DNA of 64,000 nt from assembly GCA_020137815.1 (NCBI GenBank), contig CM035351.1, positions 3,172,409 through 3,236,408 on the forward strand, given 5' to 3'. Made by a program: the position numbers and the translations under genes. This stretch comes from Hormiphora californensis (Eukaryota > Ctenophora > Tentaculata > Cydippida > Pleurobrachiidae). The notes beneath the pieces are model-generated. The model did no database searches. It saw only the letters and a list, made by a program, of their open reading frames with translations, and was not told where the DNA came from. Positions 41,139-51,691 of this stretch are shown here, one piece after another. The number at the start of each line of letters is the position of its first letter. The first letter of the stretch is position 1.

Positions 41139-42410
41139 TCAGTTATGTGATGTTGAGGAGCCCCGTCTGCTACCTCGACCCCTGCTTCCTCCACGGCCTG
41201 ATCTCCTGTCATCAGAGGACCTGTAGGACGACCCACCTCCTCCCCGTCCCCCTCCGCGGTATCCCCGATAATGGCCGTCACCCTCCTGATCGGGGGCCCT
41301 TCTATACCCGCTACCACTTTTAGGTTGTCCCCCACTCTGGTCTTGGTCCCTCCGGTAGTGGTATTGGTCACGTGAGTCACGTGACCGTGGTGGATCGTCC
41401 CTCCTGTTGTACTTGGGTTGCTGCTGAGAAGAGGGGGGAGGGGCCTGGCTTGTGGGACCATCATCCTTCTTGTCCTCAGAGAATCCCTCTCTCCGGTAAC
41501 TGTGTCTCTCCTCCTTATCATCCCTACCGCTGCCCATGATAACCCTCGGGTCACCACCATCCCCTCCACCTCCACCCCTCCGTTTACTACCTCCACCTCC
41601 ACCAGCAATATAGATCTGTTTCTCAGGGATTTTAGGAGGACCACCACCCCCACCACTCTTGCTCTCCCGTTCCACCTTCACGTTGTTGCGAGATCTGTAC
41701 TTCTTGTTATGAGAAGGAGGGGGAGGGGCAGCGCTCTCAGATTCCTGATGGTGATGGTCACCTCCCTGGTCATGATGGTCACCCTCACTGGTTCCCCTGG
41801 CACGTCTACTATTGCTCCTAAACCTCCTGTCCTCTGTTTTCGGGTGACGCCGTGGGTTGTAGGCTGGTTTAGAGTGAGGCGAGAGGGACCTCTCCACCTT
41901 CCTGGATTTGATAAACTCAAGAAGAGCGGTGCTACTTTCCCGCTCAGATTTGGCTGCCCTCCTCTTTTCTATCTCCTCGATAATAGTCTCAATGCTAGGT
42001 GGTGCCTCTGGTTCAATCTTCAACTCCTCCAAGAAAGCAAGGTAGTCCGCATCTTTCTCGATGGTGTTTGACCGAACATCTTTCTTCACACGCTTCGGGA
42101 CCCGCTGAAAAGGTGCATACTCCACAATTCCAACGGACTGTACCTTGTTCAAATCGATAAACTTTTGTCCATCAAAGCGCTCCTTAAACCGAACAGCGCT
42201 CTCCGAGTTGGTGAAATTGAAGTAGACACGACAGGTGAGGAAGGGGGCGAGGGAGTAGTCAGGGGGAGCATAGTTGTAGTAATCGTATTCCGGAAAGGGA
42301 TTGAGGGCACCTTTCAGCAGGTTCAACAAGCTGTCCCCGTCAAACCCCGGAGGTACATGCCGAAGGACAACTTTGGTACGGTCCTTCGATATTCGTTCAG
42401 GTGCTGTCAT
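41139..42410 (-). CDS. UPF3: Nonsense-mediated decay factor UPF3
   Basis: UPF3 links UPF2 to exon-junction complexes in nonsense-mediated mRNA decay. Single exon, 423 residues. The N-terminal Smg-4/UPF3 RNP-like domain spans about residues 10-115: TKVVLRHVPPGFDGDSLLNL, YYNYAPPDYSL, AYINF-like CRVYFNFTNSESA, FVDxxG-like FDGQKFIDLNK and VEYAPFQRVPK. A middle EIEKRRAAKSERESSTALLEFI is the linker; the C-terminus is very rich in R, G, S and Y (RGGGRGG, SYRSSDDRR), longer than I expect and possibly RNA-binding. A clear exon-junction-binding motif is not obvious. The acceptor CCCCTTTGTAG is two bases before the ATG. Plus-strand ORFs over it are shadows. Confidence 0.93.
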   Translation of the reverse strand: MTAPERISKDRTKVVLRHVPPGFDGDSLLNLLKGALNPFPEYDYYNYAPPDYSLAPFLTCRVYFNFTNSESAVRFKERFDGQKFIDLNKVQSVGIVEYAPFQRVPKRVKKDVRSNTIEKDADYLAFLEELKIEPEAPPSIETIIEEIEKRRAAKSERESSTALLEFIKSRKVERSLSPHSKPAYNPRRHPKTEDRRFRSNSRRARGTSEGDHHDQGGDHHHQESESAAPPPPSHNKKYRSRNNVKVERESKSGGGGGPPKIPEKQIYIAGGGGGSKRRGGGGGDGGDPRVIMGSGRDDKEERHSYRREGFSEDKKDDGPTSQAPPPSSQQQPKYNRRDDPPRSRDSRDQYHYRRDQDQSGGQPKSGSGYRRAPDQEGDGHYRGYRGGGRGGGGSSYRSSDDRRSGRGGSRGRGSRRGSSTSHN

Positions 42411-43136
42411 TTCTACAAAGGGGGATTGGGAGAGGTTAGACCCGGATGAGTGGGGACCTGTGTGATGTAATCATGGTAATGAATGTTGTACGGAAGTGAT
42501 GATTCAATAGTTTAACAACTATCATGATGGGAGAGATTCATATTGCACTGTTAGGGATTATGGACCCAGTAATTAACCTCACGACAAACAACATATTGGA
42601 CATGATTGTCTTTGGTCGTGAGTTAGGGCATAATACATTTATAATGTTTTGAATATATTTATAAATTTGGGGTTAGTATGGGACAGTAGCATGATACAGG
42701 CAAAAGTTAAAAGCACCCCTGCATGAGACCTGTTATTTGATGCATTTCACGGTTGTGCTTTTAGAATGTACCAGTTACTACAATAGTGCCTACGCTGCAG
42801 TCCCCAGTATCAGTGGCCGTATAAAATTGCACACTGCAGCTACAATTTCCAACTTATTTCAGGTTTTAAAACAGGCACGGAGCTGGGGCTCCGGAGTCCG
42901 GCAAAGCGTGTCCCTGTGCGTCCAGGGCCAGATGCGTCAACCACAGTCAGGGGGAAACCCTCCACAAGCAAGGCACATTCCCGGCGGGGTGCACCGTGTA
43001 GGGGGCGGTTCCCTGCGAGCAGGGTCCAGGGCTCTTACCCCCGGGGCTACAATCCCGGTAGAGGCTCCGCTGCTGCTTTAAAACAAATCTTTTCATTGGC
43101 AAATGCTAATTTCCCTATTGGAAACAGGCCATGCGG

Positions 43137-43682
43137 TATGAGGCCCCTCGGAAATGTTCAAGTCATGCACAATCAAGTCACGCCCACCAATCACAGCTCA
43201 GAACGCGCGAAGCACTCCGCGCGTTCTGAGCTGTGATTGGTGGGCGTGACTTGATAAGGAACCATAATAAAGTTCAAGAGCGCACCCCATCCAAGAGCGC
43301 ACCACCTCCAAAAGACACCACTCCAAGAGCGGACCACATCAAAGAGAGCTCCCCATCCAGAAGATACCGCGCGCAGGGGACACCACGCGCAGAAGAGACC
43401 GCACGCGCAAATACAACGCCGCGCTGGTCTCTTCTGCGCGTGGTATCTTCTGGATGGGGAGCTCTCTTTGATGTGGTGCGCTCTTGAAGTGGTGTCTTCT
43501 GGAGGAGGTGCGCTCTTGGATGTGGTCTCTTTTGGGTGTGGTGCGCTCTCAGGTGTGGTCTCTCTTCGATCGGGTGCGCTTTTGGGTGCTCTTGGAGGCT
43601 TAATGAACTTAATGAACTTAATGAACCTTTATATTATGGTTCCTTATTGTGCATGACTTGAACATTTCCGAGGGGCCTCATA
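43137..43682. mobile_element. Large near-palindromic element with nested foldback
   Basis: Ends are a perfect 37-bp inverted repeat (TATGAGGCCCCTCGG...), continuing through AAGGAACCATAATA into an imperfect GA/CT-rich palindrome centred near 43400. TA at both ends fits a TA target site. The left arm is interrupted at 43174-43253 by a second palindromic element. Confidence 0.88.
43174..43253. mobile_element. 80-bp hairpin element nested in the palindrome
   Basis: Perfect 36-bp arms (43174-43209 and 43218-43253, starting CAAGTCACGCCCACC) around an 8-base loop. AT flanks both sides (43172-43173 and 43254-43255), and the uninterrupted order ACAATAAGGAACC is seen in the opposite arm of the host palindrome. 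Each arm contains a CCAAT box (CACCAATCAC). Confidence 0.92.
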
Positions 43683-43685
43683 AGA

Positions 43686-43780
43686 CAGCGATTTTGATTG
43701 GCAAACGTTGCTGGCCCCCGCAGCGCGGATAAGGCAGCGCTTTTCAACGATTTTGATTGGCAAACGTTGCTGGCCCCCGA
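43686..43780. repeat. Tandem duplication, 59-bp unit
   Basis: GATTTTGATTGGCAAACGTT and GCTGGCCCCCG occur twice, separated by GCAGCGCGGATAAGG. The AAGGCAGCGCTTTTCAACGA word also occurs near 44675. Confidence 0.8.
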
Positions 43781-45679
43781 TAGGGGCCAGTAGTCTATCA
43801 CGCGCACCCTTGCCCAAAACCGCTTTCCAGCGCCCATTACTGACGGCGCGCGCAGAATTCATTTCACCATTAGACTTATCCCGCGCGCTACACAAAGCAT
43901 GTTCGTGAACTGAGACAGAGTTCTATTTTGTGACAATTGCATAATTAGGCGAGCGATCCCTAAACCTTGTATCTTTGACCTTGAATCAAAGACGAGGGGC
44001 GGTTTGAATCCCCCACCATGCCGGACAAATTGGTTTTAGTGTTGAACCGTCACGAACCTTCTTGCGGATCTTCCAAAGACGTCCCACCGCAAGAGACGAA
44101 ATATTATGCCGGAAAAGTGACTCAGTGACAAATCTGACACACTTTCTTGGCGTAGCATGACCTCCCGGTTGGTGCATCTGTCCTAAAACTCACCGTAGAA
44201 CTTGATTAAGCTAAATATTAACGGATTGGAGCATATCCTTATTAGGTAAGGCAATTTATCTTTGCCCTCATGAATTACATAACACGGAAGGAAGTAAGTA
44301 CTCTATTCAAATCAACTCATAACAATTTTCTTTGGGTTTTCGCTAACTGAGAGTCGGCCATATTGGATTTGGGTCGAACCAGTGGAAATCGAATGAAATT
44401 TTATCCAGAATCGTTTGAAATTGGTGCGCGGCTCACTTTAACACATGCGCGTTAGCAATATTAAATAGTGTGCGCGGCTTTACATTTGCGCGTGCAAAAG
44501 TGATCGATTTCCAAAATTGAAAAAAGAGTCATGAAATTCATGTCAAATGCTACCAATTCCCAAAATGTGGTGATTGTAGGACCTCCGGAACATGGTCAAA
44601 ATGACTTGGGACAGGATCCTGTACATGCGCGGTGTTCCCTCCTTATCCCTGTTCTGCGCCACGCGCAGCGCGGGATAAGGCAGCGCTTTTCAACGATTTT
44701 GAACGCTTTTTTAAAAAGTGCGAGAAAGTCGAAAATAAAATTTTATTTGCGTCGATCATTCCGACCAAAATGGCAGATATTTTGAAACTCGCGTGTTACG
44801 TTAAAATTGCGCCGCGCAGTTTGATTTAGTCGGATCGAATTTGAACGGAAGAAATTTTTCGCGCTCAAAAAAATTGTCGTTTTTTCGTTTTTTACAAATC
44901 TGAAAAGTTTTTCTAAGTTCTAATTGAAAAGCGCTGCCTTATCCCCCGCTGCGGGGGCCAGCAAACGTTTGCCAAAAGTTCTAACTTCTGTTTTGGCTTC
45001 GGCCCCGTACAGTTACACCCCCGGCGGGGCACCCCTACTCCCATTTCCTCCTAACCAGGGGCTTTTGCCTCTGGCCCCGTCCGCAGAGGGGGCAGGGGCT
45101 GAAAGCCACGCACGGTGCGTGACGCCTCGCCCTGGCTTCGGGCTCCCGCCTTGTTAGGCTCATGCTATGAGCGACTTCTGAAATGTTTAGGAGTCAGGAC
45201 TGCACCGTATGACCAGGCCCGGCGTCTTCCTGTGCGTCCGGGGCCCGGGCGCCGGGCGGTAGCCACGGTCAGGGGGAGTGGCGGCGAAACCCCCACAAGC
45301 AGGGTCCAGGGAGAGAGCCCCGCGAGCAGGCCCATGGTATGACCTGTTTTTACCAATTAAATCCCAGAGCAGCCAAGAAAAATGTGTTTCATCGGTAAAA
45401 CATTTTTAATGAATTTTGTATTATGAATTGAACGTCAAATCTCTGATCTCATTACCTCTCGCTCCCTCAATGTAACATTTTATGAATGTTGTGAATGTTC
45501 TCAGATTTCACTTCCTGCATCTGCTAATCATGGCATGGATGGCTCTGATGTATGTGGATGATGCGGTCGCGATATCAATCCATAATGATTATGGATTGAT
45601 TCACTATTTAATAACCAATATATTATATAACCATGTCCCCACCTGTTTAGGATTTAGCTCCTGCCCGAACAATAACATC

Positions 45680-46437
45680 ATGGTTACAGCAGTTGAAGCA
45701 ACCTCTTCTAAACGTGGTAGTAGAAAACCAACCCTTCCCCCGTTCCAACCCAGCAACATCATAGCCCTGGATTGTGAGATGGTGGGGTGTGGGCCCAAGG
45801 GTAGGAGAAGTGCCCTAGCACGGTGTAGCATAGTGAACTATGAGGGTGAAATCTTGTACGATGGCTATGTAAAACCAATCCAACCTATAACAGACTATCG
45901 TTATAAGTGGAGTGGAATCAAACCAAAACACATGGAAACTGCGACACCCATGATGGAGGCAAGACGGCTGATTATAAAGCATCTGAAGGGAAAGTACATT
46001 GTTGGACATGACCTGAAGAATGATTTTGAGACCCTAACTTTCAAACCTCACCCTGTGTTGGTGAAGGATACTTCAAAATGTATTGCTCTCAGGCACATGG
46101 CTGGTCTGGATGCCAACAAGAGACCATCACTCCGTGTTTTAACTAGTAAGTTCTTGACCCCATGCTCCCCCGCTTCATGTCCCTCACTCAGATCGGGTTT
46201 TCGGTTTTTTAAGTTGCAGCCCCTTTTTAAGTTGCAGCCCCTTTTATCTTCGTATGTCGATCTAACCCCTTATTCCCTTTCTCAGGGCTGATACAAGGTG
46301 AAGTGATACAGACTGCATCGCATTGCTCGGTAGAAGATGCAAGAGCGGCCCTGGCACTTTTCAAAGCAGCGGAAGATAAATGGGACGATCAATCTAATCC
46401 ATATTTGAATGATTCTTATTGGGCTCACTTGACGTGA
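45680..46437 (+). CDS. ISG20-family DEDDh 3'-5' exonuclease
   Basis: DEDDh exonuclease of the ISG20/AEN/REXO4 group; vertebrate members act in rRNA processing, apoptosis or antiviral RNA decay. Two exons, 45680-46145 and 46286-46437, about 205 residues. Exo I is ALDCEMVGCG (Asp, Glu), the central part has YVKPIQPITDYRYKWSGI and GHDLKNDFETL (Exo II Asp), and HCSVEDARAAL gives the Exo III His and Asp. It is shorter than ISG20L2 or REXO4, essentially the catalytic domain with a short basic N-terminal tail. I chose the ATG at 45680 because an acceptor CCACCTGTTTAG ends at 45650; the upstream ORF start is probably in the outron. WDR18 follows after 79 bp. Exact orthologue unresolved. Confidence 0.9.
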
Positions 46438-46516
46438 TTTTTCACTTTTTATTTCTTCTGAAATGTTCTTTAATTTATTGCCGTTGTAAGTTGTAAACCC
46501 CATTTTAGCCAGAAGG
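46438..46516 (+). promoter_or_regulatory. Intercistronic spacer with trans-splice-like acceptor
   Basis: Seventy-nine bases lie between the exonuclease stop and the WDR18 ATG. It is T-rich with no AATAAA, and ends in CCCCATTTTAG (to 46508) eight bases before the ATG. Too short for a normal terminator plus promoter. Confidence 0.65.
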
Positions 46517-47722
46517 ATGATCGATGTAACAATTTTACTTGGTGAGGGAAGAGGTGAGATTCTAGCTCTGCAGGGAAGCTCCAAACTGGCCCGCTACAAA
46601 GTTCAAGAACCAATATCTCACCTAACTTTCCTGCACCCCCGATACATCGTGGCTGCATCGTGCAAGAAACCCCTTCTTTACGTGTGGAATCTAGGCCAGG
46701 ACTCCACAGTACAGAAGTATGTTCTACCCGGCCTCGCTACAGCTCTCACCGCGTCACCTTGTGGCAACTACTTGGCAGTGGGTGTGGATAACTCGTTACG
46801 TATCTGGCACCTACCCTCTGGGCAGCAGATTGTGTGTCTGAGTGGGCACTATCAAAAGATATCATCCCTGGTGTGGAGGGGTGGGTTTTTAATATCTGGT
46901 GCAGAGGATAATACTATCAATGTCTGGCAGTCAGCCAAGGTGATTACTAATTCTAACAGCACCCACTCCCCTCTCCATACCTTTACTGTCCACTCCATGC
47001 CAGTTACAGACCTGTTTTGTGGGTTAGGTGGACCACGCTGTCGATTATTCTCTGTATCACTTGACAATACCTCACAAATCTGGGAGGTAGTATCAGGTCG
47101 ACATCTCCTCTCCCTGGAGTTCCCTGCTCCTTTATCAAAACTTTTAGTGGACAAAATGGAGTCTGTTGTGCTTGGAGTTTCCCTGACGACCTCAGTCTAC
47201 AAAATCTCCCTTATTGAGGATCAACAAAATGGAGATATAAGAGAGGAGCTGAAACCGTTTATAACTGTCCCATCTCAGATAAAATCTGCTGCTCTCACTG
47301 ACACCGACCAATCACTTCTTCTGGGTCTATCCAGCGGGGAGCTGGTTAAATTCAGTGTCACTACCGGCCAGGCACTACCCATGAGCTACAAGAGTAGCAG
47401 TAACAGCCCTGTTGAAGAGTTGCTAACGGTGACGGTCCCCCAGTTTCCTAGAAACAACAAACCGGAGGTATTCCCGTTCTCTCACCCTTTAGACAGGGCA
47501 ACCTGTACTGGGGTGAGGGAGGAGAGTGAGGTGATACTACCTGCCACCCACACCCCCCTCATTTGTCCTAGTAATACTGAGTTTACTGCACTGGTGCGAG
47601 ATGCAGTCGAGGAGGGAGGAAACAGGCTGAGTGCTGCCGAGGATAAAGTGAAACAATTGAGTGGGCTTAGTGAAGAATTGATTAGATTTGCCACCGACCA
47701 CATTCTTTCCAACGGTAGTTAA
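46517..47722 (+). CDS. WDR18: WD-repeat protein WDR18
   Basis: WDR18 (yeast Ipi3) is a beta-propeller subunit of the PELP1-TEX10-WDR18 rixosome complex in 60S maturation. Single exon, 401 residues (human 432). Matches include LTASPCGNYLAVGVDNSLRI, HYQKISSLVW, GGFLISGAEDNTINVW, the family-specific PVTDLFCGLGGPRCRLFSVS and QIWEVVSGRHLLSLEF. The fourth canonical WD repeat is weak (LLLGLSSGELVKFS). The C-terminal LSAAEDKVKQLSGLSEELIRF is a predicted coiled coil, as in the human protein. Tightly flanked by the exonuclease and MRG15. Confidence 0.9.
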   Translation: MIDVTILLGEGRGEILALQGSSKLARYKVQEPISHLTFLHPRYIVAASCKKPLLYVWNLGQDSTVQKYVLPGLATALTASPCGNYLAVGVDNSLRIWHLPSGQQIVCLSGHYQKISSLVWRGGFLISGAEDNTINVWQSAKVITNSNSTHSPLHTFTVHSMPVTDLFCGLGGPRCRLFSVSLDNTSQIWEVVSGRHLLSLEFPAPLSKLLVDKMESVVLGVSLTTSVYKISLIEDQQNGDIREELKPFITVPSQIKSAALTDTDQSLLLGLSSGELVKFSVTTGQALPMSYKSSSNSPVEELLTVTVPQFPRNNKPEVFPFSHPLDRATCTGVREESEVILPATHTPLICPSNTEFTALVRDAVEEGGNRLSAAEDKVKQLSGLSEELIRFATDHILSNGS

Positions 47723-47811
47723 CAGAAGAGAGAGAGGGTGTTTTTAGTTAATTTATTAAGTTCTGAACATTGTGTTTTATGGTTCTAATGTTTTAAACAC
47801 ACTTATTAGTC
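47723..47811 (+). promoter_or_regulatory. Intercistronic spacer with trans-splice-like acceptor
   Basis: Eighty-nine bases between WDR18 stop and MRG15 ATG, T-rich, no AATAAA, ending ACACTTATTAG (to 47809) two bases before the ATG. Confidence 0.65.
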
Positions 47812-49739
47812 ATGGCCAGCAAGTTCGCAGAGGGAGAACGAGTATTGTGTTTTCACGGTCCCTTACTTTACGAGGCTCGGTGTCAGAAACTTAATTCAGA
47901 GGGCGAGGTTAGTAACACTGAGTGGTCACTCCTACCTGACCCACAATTCTCTTCTCCAGCCCGTCACTTTTCCGTTTAGAAGATCGCTTTTGTTACTCTC
48001 GAGGTCCCATCCACAATCCTAAATCCTCACCCCTGGCCCTAATTTGTTTCTAATCTCAGGTTGACCTGTTTTTAATTCACTACAATGGTTGGAGTCAGAA
48101 GTGGGATGAGTGGATTCCAGAAACGCGGATACTAAAATACAACGATGCCAACTTGAAGGTAAACAGGGAAATACGGCTTCACTTTCTGTTTTGGCAGTTT
48201 TTTACTTCCTTGATTCACCTCACACTATACTTACATTTTCTTTCAGAAACAATCAGAGTTACAGAAACACTACAGAAAGAGTCAGAACAGGGGGAGGAAG
48301 AAAATGAAGATGTTGGATACGGTCGAGTCGGAGGATGCATTCGCAGCCAAGGTCCGTCAGTGTTTTTATGTTGGCAGTCCGTGCCGCCCTAACTTGCCAA
48401 GAGGGTCTACCGAAATGACACTTTTTGTAGAACCCCTCGCGCGGATTTGCGCGCGTACCCTCGATAAGACGCGATTTGAACCCACTTTTTGCCTCCTCTT
48501 GTGCTCCTTCTCCTTCTTCTTCTTCTAAATATCTTGTGCTGCTGATGAAATCACTGGTATGGTGATGACATCACTTAACTGGTGTCTTCCCCAATCTAAA
48601 TGTCTTTAACTTCTGCAGGTGTCGATACAGATTGAGATACCTGAACAACTGAAACTATGCCTGCTCGATGACTGGGATCTTATAACCCAACAGAAACATC
48701 TTATAAAGCTACCCAACAGATACACCGTCACTAGAATACTTGGTAAGTGAGGGGTTACTCAACACAGTAAGTGAGGTACCTAATTTATCCATACTACACA
48801 GGGTGTCTAACAGTGTGAGCAGATCCGATCTGTGTGTGAGCAGGTCGGTAGAACTTCAAGAATTTACTGTCAGGCCAATCTGAGAATAGGGTCAGGCCAA
48901 TGCTCTGACAGAGAATTTAGGGGCTACCTCCATTAATCTGATGTTCTTGTCTAGATGAGTTTCGGTGCTACCAGACGTCACAAGAGAATGATAAACATGA
49001 TGTAAACAGGGACCACGTTCTAGAGGGTATTCTCGGTTATTTCTCTAGACTTCTGGGAATGCAACTTCTCTACAAGTTTGAGAGGCCACAATATGCGGAT
49101 GTGCTCGAAGAGAATAAAGGTATTGAATCTCTATCTCTCTCTCTCCCTCCCTCTCTCCCTCTTGGATAGGCCCCACCACTAGGAAAGCTGTGGCTGCTAA
49201 AAGTTTCTATAGGAGCTGGGGTCGTATGCAGTCCTTATAATCTCTCCCTCTGTCTGGCTCTTTGTACCATCTCTAACATGTGTGTAATTATGAACTCGAG
49301 CATTTGAACCTCTAACCCATCGCCGTCTCTCACGTCTCCCTTTCTCCTATCCAGGAACACCAGTGTCAGAAATGTACGGTGCGGAACACCTCCTCCGTCT
49401 CTTTACCCGTATTGGGGAGTTACTAGCCTTTACAGAACTTGACAACAATGCTGTGAGGGTGTTACAGAACTACACAGAACAACTTCTCAAATTTATAGGT
49501 AAAGTTTAAAGATAATAAATGTAAATACAATACAAAATAATTGTAAAATACCAAATACAAAAGGGGGTCACGGGCCTTTTTACATACAAAAAAGTTAAGT
49601 AAATAATAAATTTAATGACTTCTTTTCAGTATCAAAATAACGAGTTTCTCTTCTTTCAGATGATAATAGAGACAGATATCTCAGCTCAGAGAACTATTGC
49701 ATCGCCACACCTGACTACTTAAGAAGAGCAGGAATCTGA
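47812..49739 (+). CDS. MORF4L1: MRG15/MORF4L1 chromodomain protein
   Basis: Subunit of NuA4 acetyltransferase and Sin3/RPD3S deacetylase complexes; its chromodomain reads H3K36 methylation. Seven exons: 47812-47907, 48060-48158, 48247-48351, 48619-48742, 48955-49119, 49355-49498, 49660-49739, all in phase, 270 residues. The chromodomain (about 5-65) shows FAEGERVLCFHG, YNGWSQKWDEWIPETRIL; the MRG domain (about 100-265) shows IPEQLKLCLLDDWDLIT, LLGMQLLYKFERPQYADVL and YGAEHLLRLFTRIGELL. The basic linker is shorter than in vertebrates. Intron 4 contains a copy of the GCCAATGCTCTGACAG dispersed motif. It converges on SLC22, 129 bp apart. Confidence 0.95.
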
Positions 49740-49868
49740 GACAGTCCAGAGATCGGGTCACAGCAACTCTCAGATGGGGTCACATGTATCTAACTCTCAG
49801 ATGGGTTATATATTACTGGGTCAGGGTAACATCTAACTCCTCAATTGTCAGGGTGTGTGTGGGGTTAT

Positions 49869-51397
49869 TTACCAGCAACGAACCCCATTGTCATCAGCTT
49901 CTGCCTGAACCTCCTTCGCAGAATTAGGACTCCTCTTTCCCTTTGTCTCAGGCATTCTGAACTCCAATAGGCCACTGGAGAACGCAAGAGCGGAAAAGAA
50001 AACGAAGGTAGCAGTTTTGTTCCAATCAAACATGAGACTAGCCATGGGTCCAGCGAAAGATCCGAACCGTGCCACTACGGAGCACAAACATGACATTTTA
50101 CCCCGGTGGTTGGTGGGTGATTGCTCGTTAGTGTAGAGATACATGGTACCCCAACAAAGCGACACCATGGTGCTACCCACAAGACTCATCAGCTGCTGCA
50201 TGGTCAGGACATCCTGGGTTCCAAACTTTACAGGGGCTATCGCCACCAAGAAAGAGATACCAGCCAGGAAGAATGTGATCACAATGGTCCTCTTCCTCCC
50301 GATAACGTCCTGACTGAACCAGGCCAAGTTAGCTGCTACTATCTCAGCTACTCCTGCAAACAGATAGCTCAGAAGCAGGTTGCTACCCAACTTGCTCCAA
50401 CCAAAGTTGAATCCGTAGTAGAGGAATGCGATGACTACCCACTGCCACAACTGGATCAGGAGTTGGATTCTCAGCTCGGGGTAATGGACAAAGTCACGCA
50501 GTCCGTCCATAAAGGTTGATGTACCCGCTCCTAAGTTACTTGGCACCAGGTCGGTCTTCTCAGCGCTGAATGGTCCTCCGTACAGCCGTGCAAATTGCTT
50601 CAGAGCCATCTTAGCCCCCTCCACATCTCCTCTGTTTTCCACGAGGTACTTGGGTGATTCCGGGAAGAGAAGCCAACTGGAGGCAGCTACTAGGAACACC
50701 CCTCCCTCCACCCCGCACAGAATCCTCCAGTTCGAGAAGGCCAGGGAGAGTCCTGGAGCTAGAACACCTAGTCCAACACCCCACATCATGCCCATAAAGC
50801 TGCTAATAAAACCTCTCCATCGGTTAGATGTCAGCTCCAGTATGTAGACGTATGTCCCAGCGAGGCCCAGATATGTCCCCACCCCGAGCAGGACCCTGGC
50901 CGCCATAAAGAATGCCATGTTAGGAGCTACTGCTGTGATCATCATACAGAGTGCCACCCCGAAATGGCCCGCCATCGCACACCGCCTCCTGCCCTAGAGT
51001 ATCAAACAGGGTACTACCTATCAGTAGTCCAACTGGCCCCTCCCACAAAGTAGAGAGAGCTGATCAGAGTGGCTTTGTACTCTTCCCCACACACTAAACC
51101 CCACTCCACGGTGTAGGTGGTGGTATTCCAGGTCCATTTAGTGTCCACCCCTGGATCCATCTCACACAGCACCTTCTTGTTGTAGGGGGAGCCCTCTCCG
51201 GTGTAGTTAGCCACCAGATCCTCGCACCGCTCGGTAACGCACTCCCAGTCGGAGTAGGGGATGTAGCCTCCGAATGCTGGGAAGTAGAGAGGGAGGATAA
51301 TGCACATGTGGGTGGTGATCAGGAGGGTGGCAAAGAATAAACCCTGCCAAGATCCGGAGCCTTGGATGTCTTCCAGTACTTCGTCAATGGTTGCCAT
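49869..51397 (-). CDS. SLC22-type organic ion transporter, with two single-base frame breaks
   Basis: Major facilitator superfamily carrier of the organic cation/anion (SLC22) group in the plasma membrane. Intronless. The first block has an N-terminal helix and a large extracellular loop with DWECVTERCEDL and WTWNTTTYTVEWGLVC, typical of the family. Two extra bases break the frame: T at 51031 (GCC AGT T GGA CTA) and C at 50991 (CTA GGG C AGG AGG). Skipping both joins the halves as GLLIGSTLFDTLGRRRCAMA, the conserved TM2-TM3 loop, and gives about 508 residues. Later features are RVLLGVG, FPESPKYLVENR, DVIGRKRT and PETKGK. The acceptor AACTCCCATAG is five bases before the ATG. Orthologue not assigned. 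Confidence 0.88.
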
Positions 51398-51691
51398 GGT
51401 TACTATGGGAGTTGTGTTGGTTACTAAGGGAGTTGTGTTGGTTACTAAGGGAGGGTTTTTATAATTGTATGGCAGGGAAGGAGGGTTGTTACTAAGGCCA
51501 GAAGTAAGGTGGGGGTACTATGATATTTGGTTTTTGCACATTATTGTTTTTGTTTATTTAATTCTTATCAATTTTACATCAAAGTTGTTACGTTATTTAC
51601 TAAACTGCCTCTACTATTATTACTCCATCACCCTATCCCCCTGTATAGACATTTAATGTCGCTAATCCCGGATTCCCCTTATCTAGGCATT

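Larger units (their letters stand above)
42415..45640. other. Repeat-dominated, GC-rich intergenic region
   Basis: No gene recognised. It contains related GC-rich blocks at about 42888-43075 and 45195-45335 (sharing TGTGCGTCC, GTCAGGGGGA and CCACAAGCA words), the large palindrome 43137-43682, and repeated words ATTGGCAAACGTTGCTGG and AAGCGCTGCCTTATCC at 43690-43780, 44665-44700 and 44930-44965. Confidence 0.55.

Noticed and set aside
41418-42071. 217-codon plus-strand ORF opposite UPF3
   Set aside because: Shadow of the UPF3 coding region, which has clear family motifs on the minus strand.
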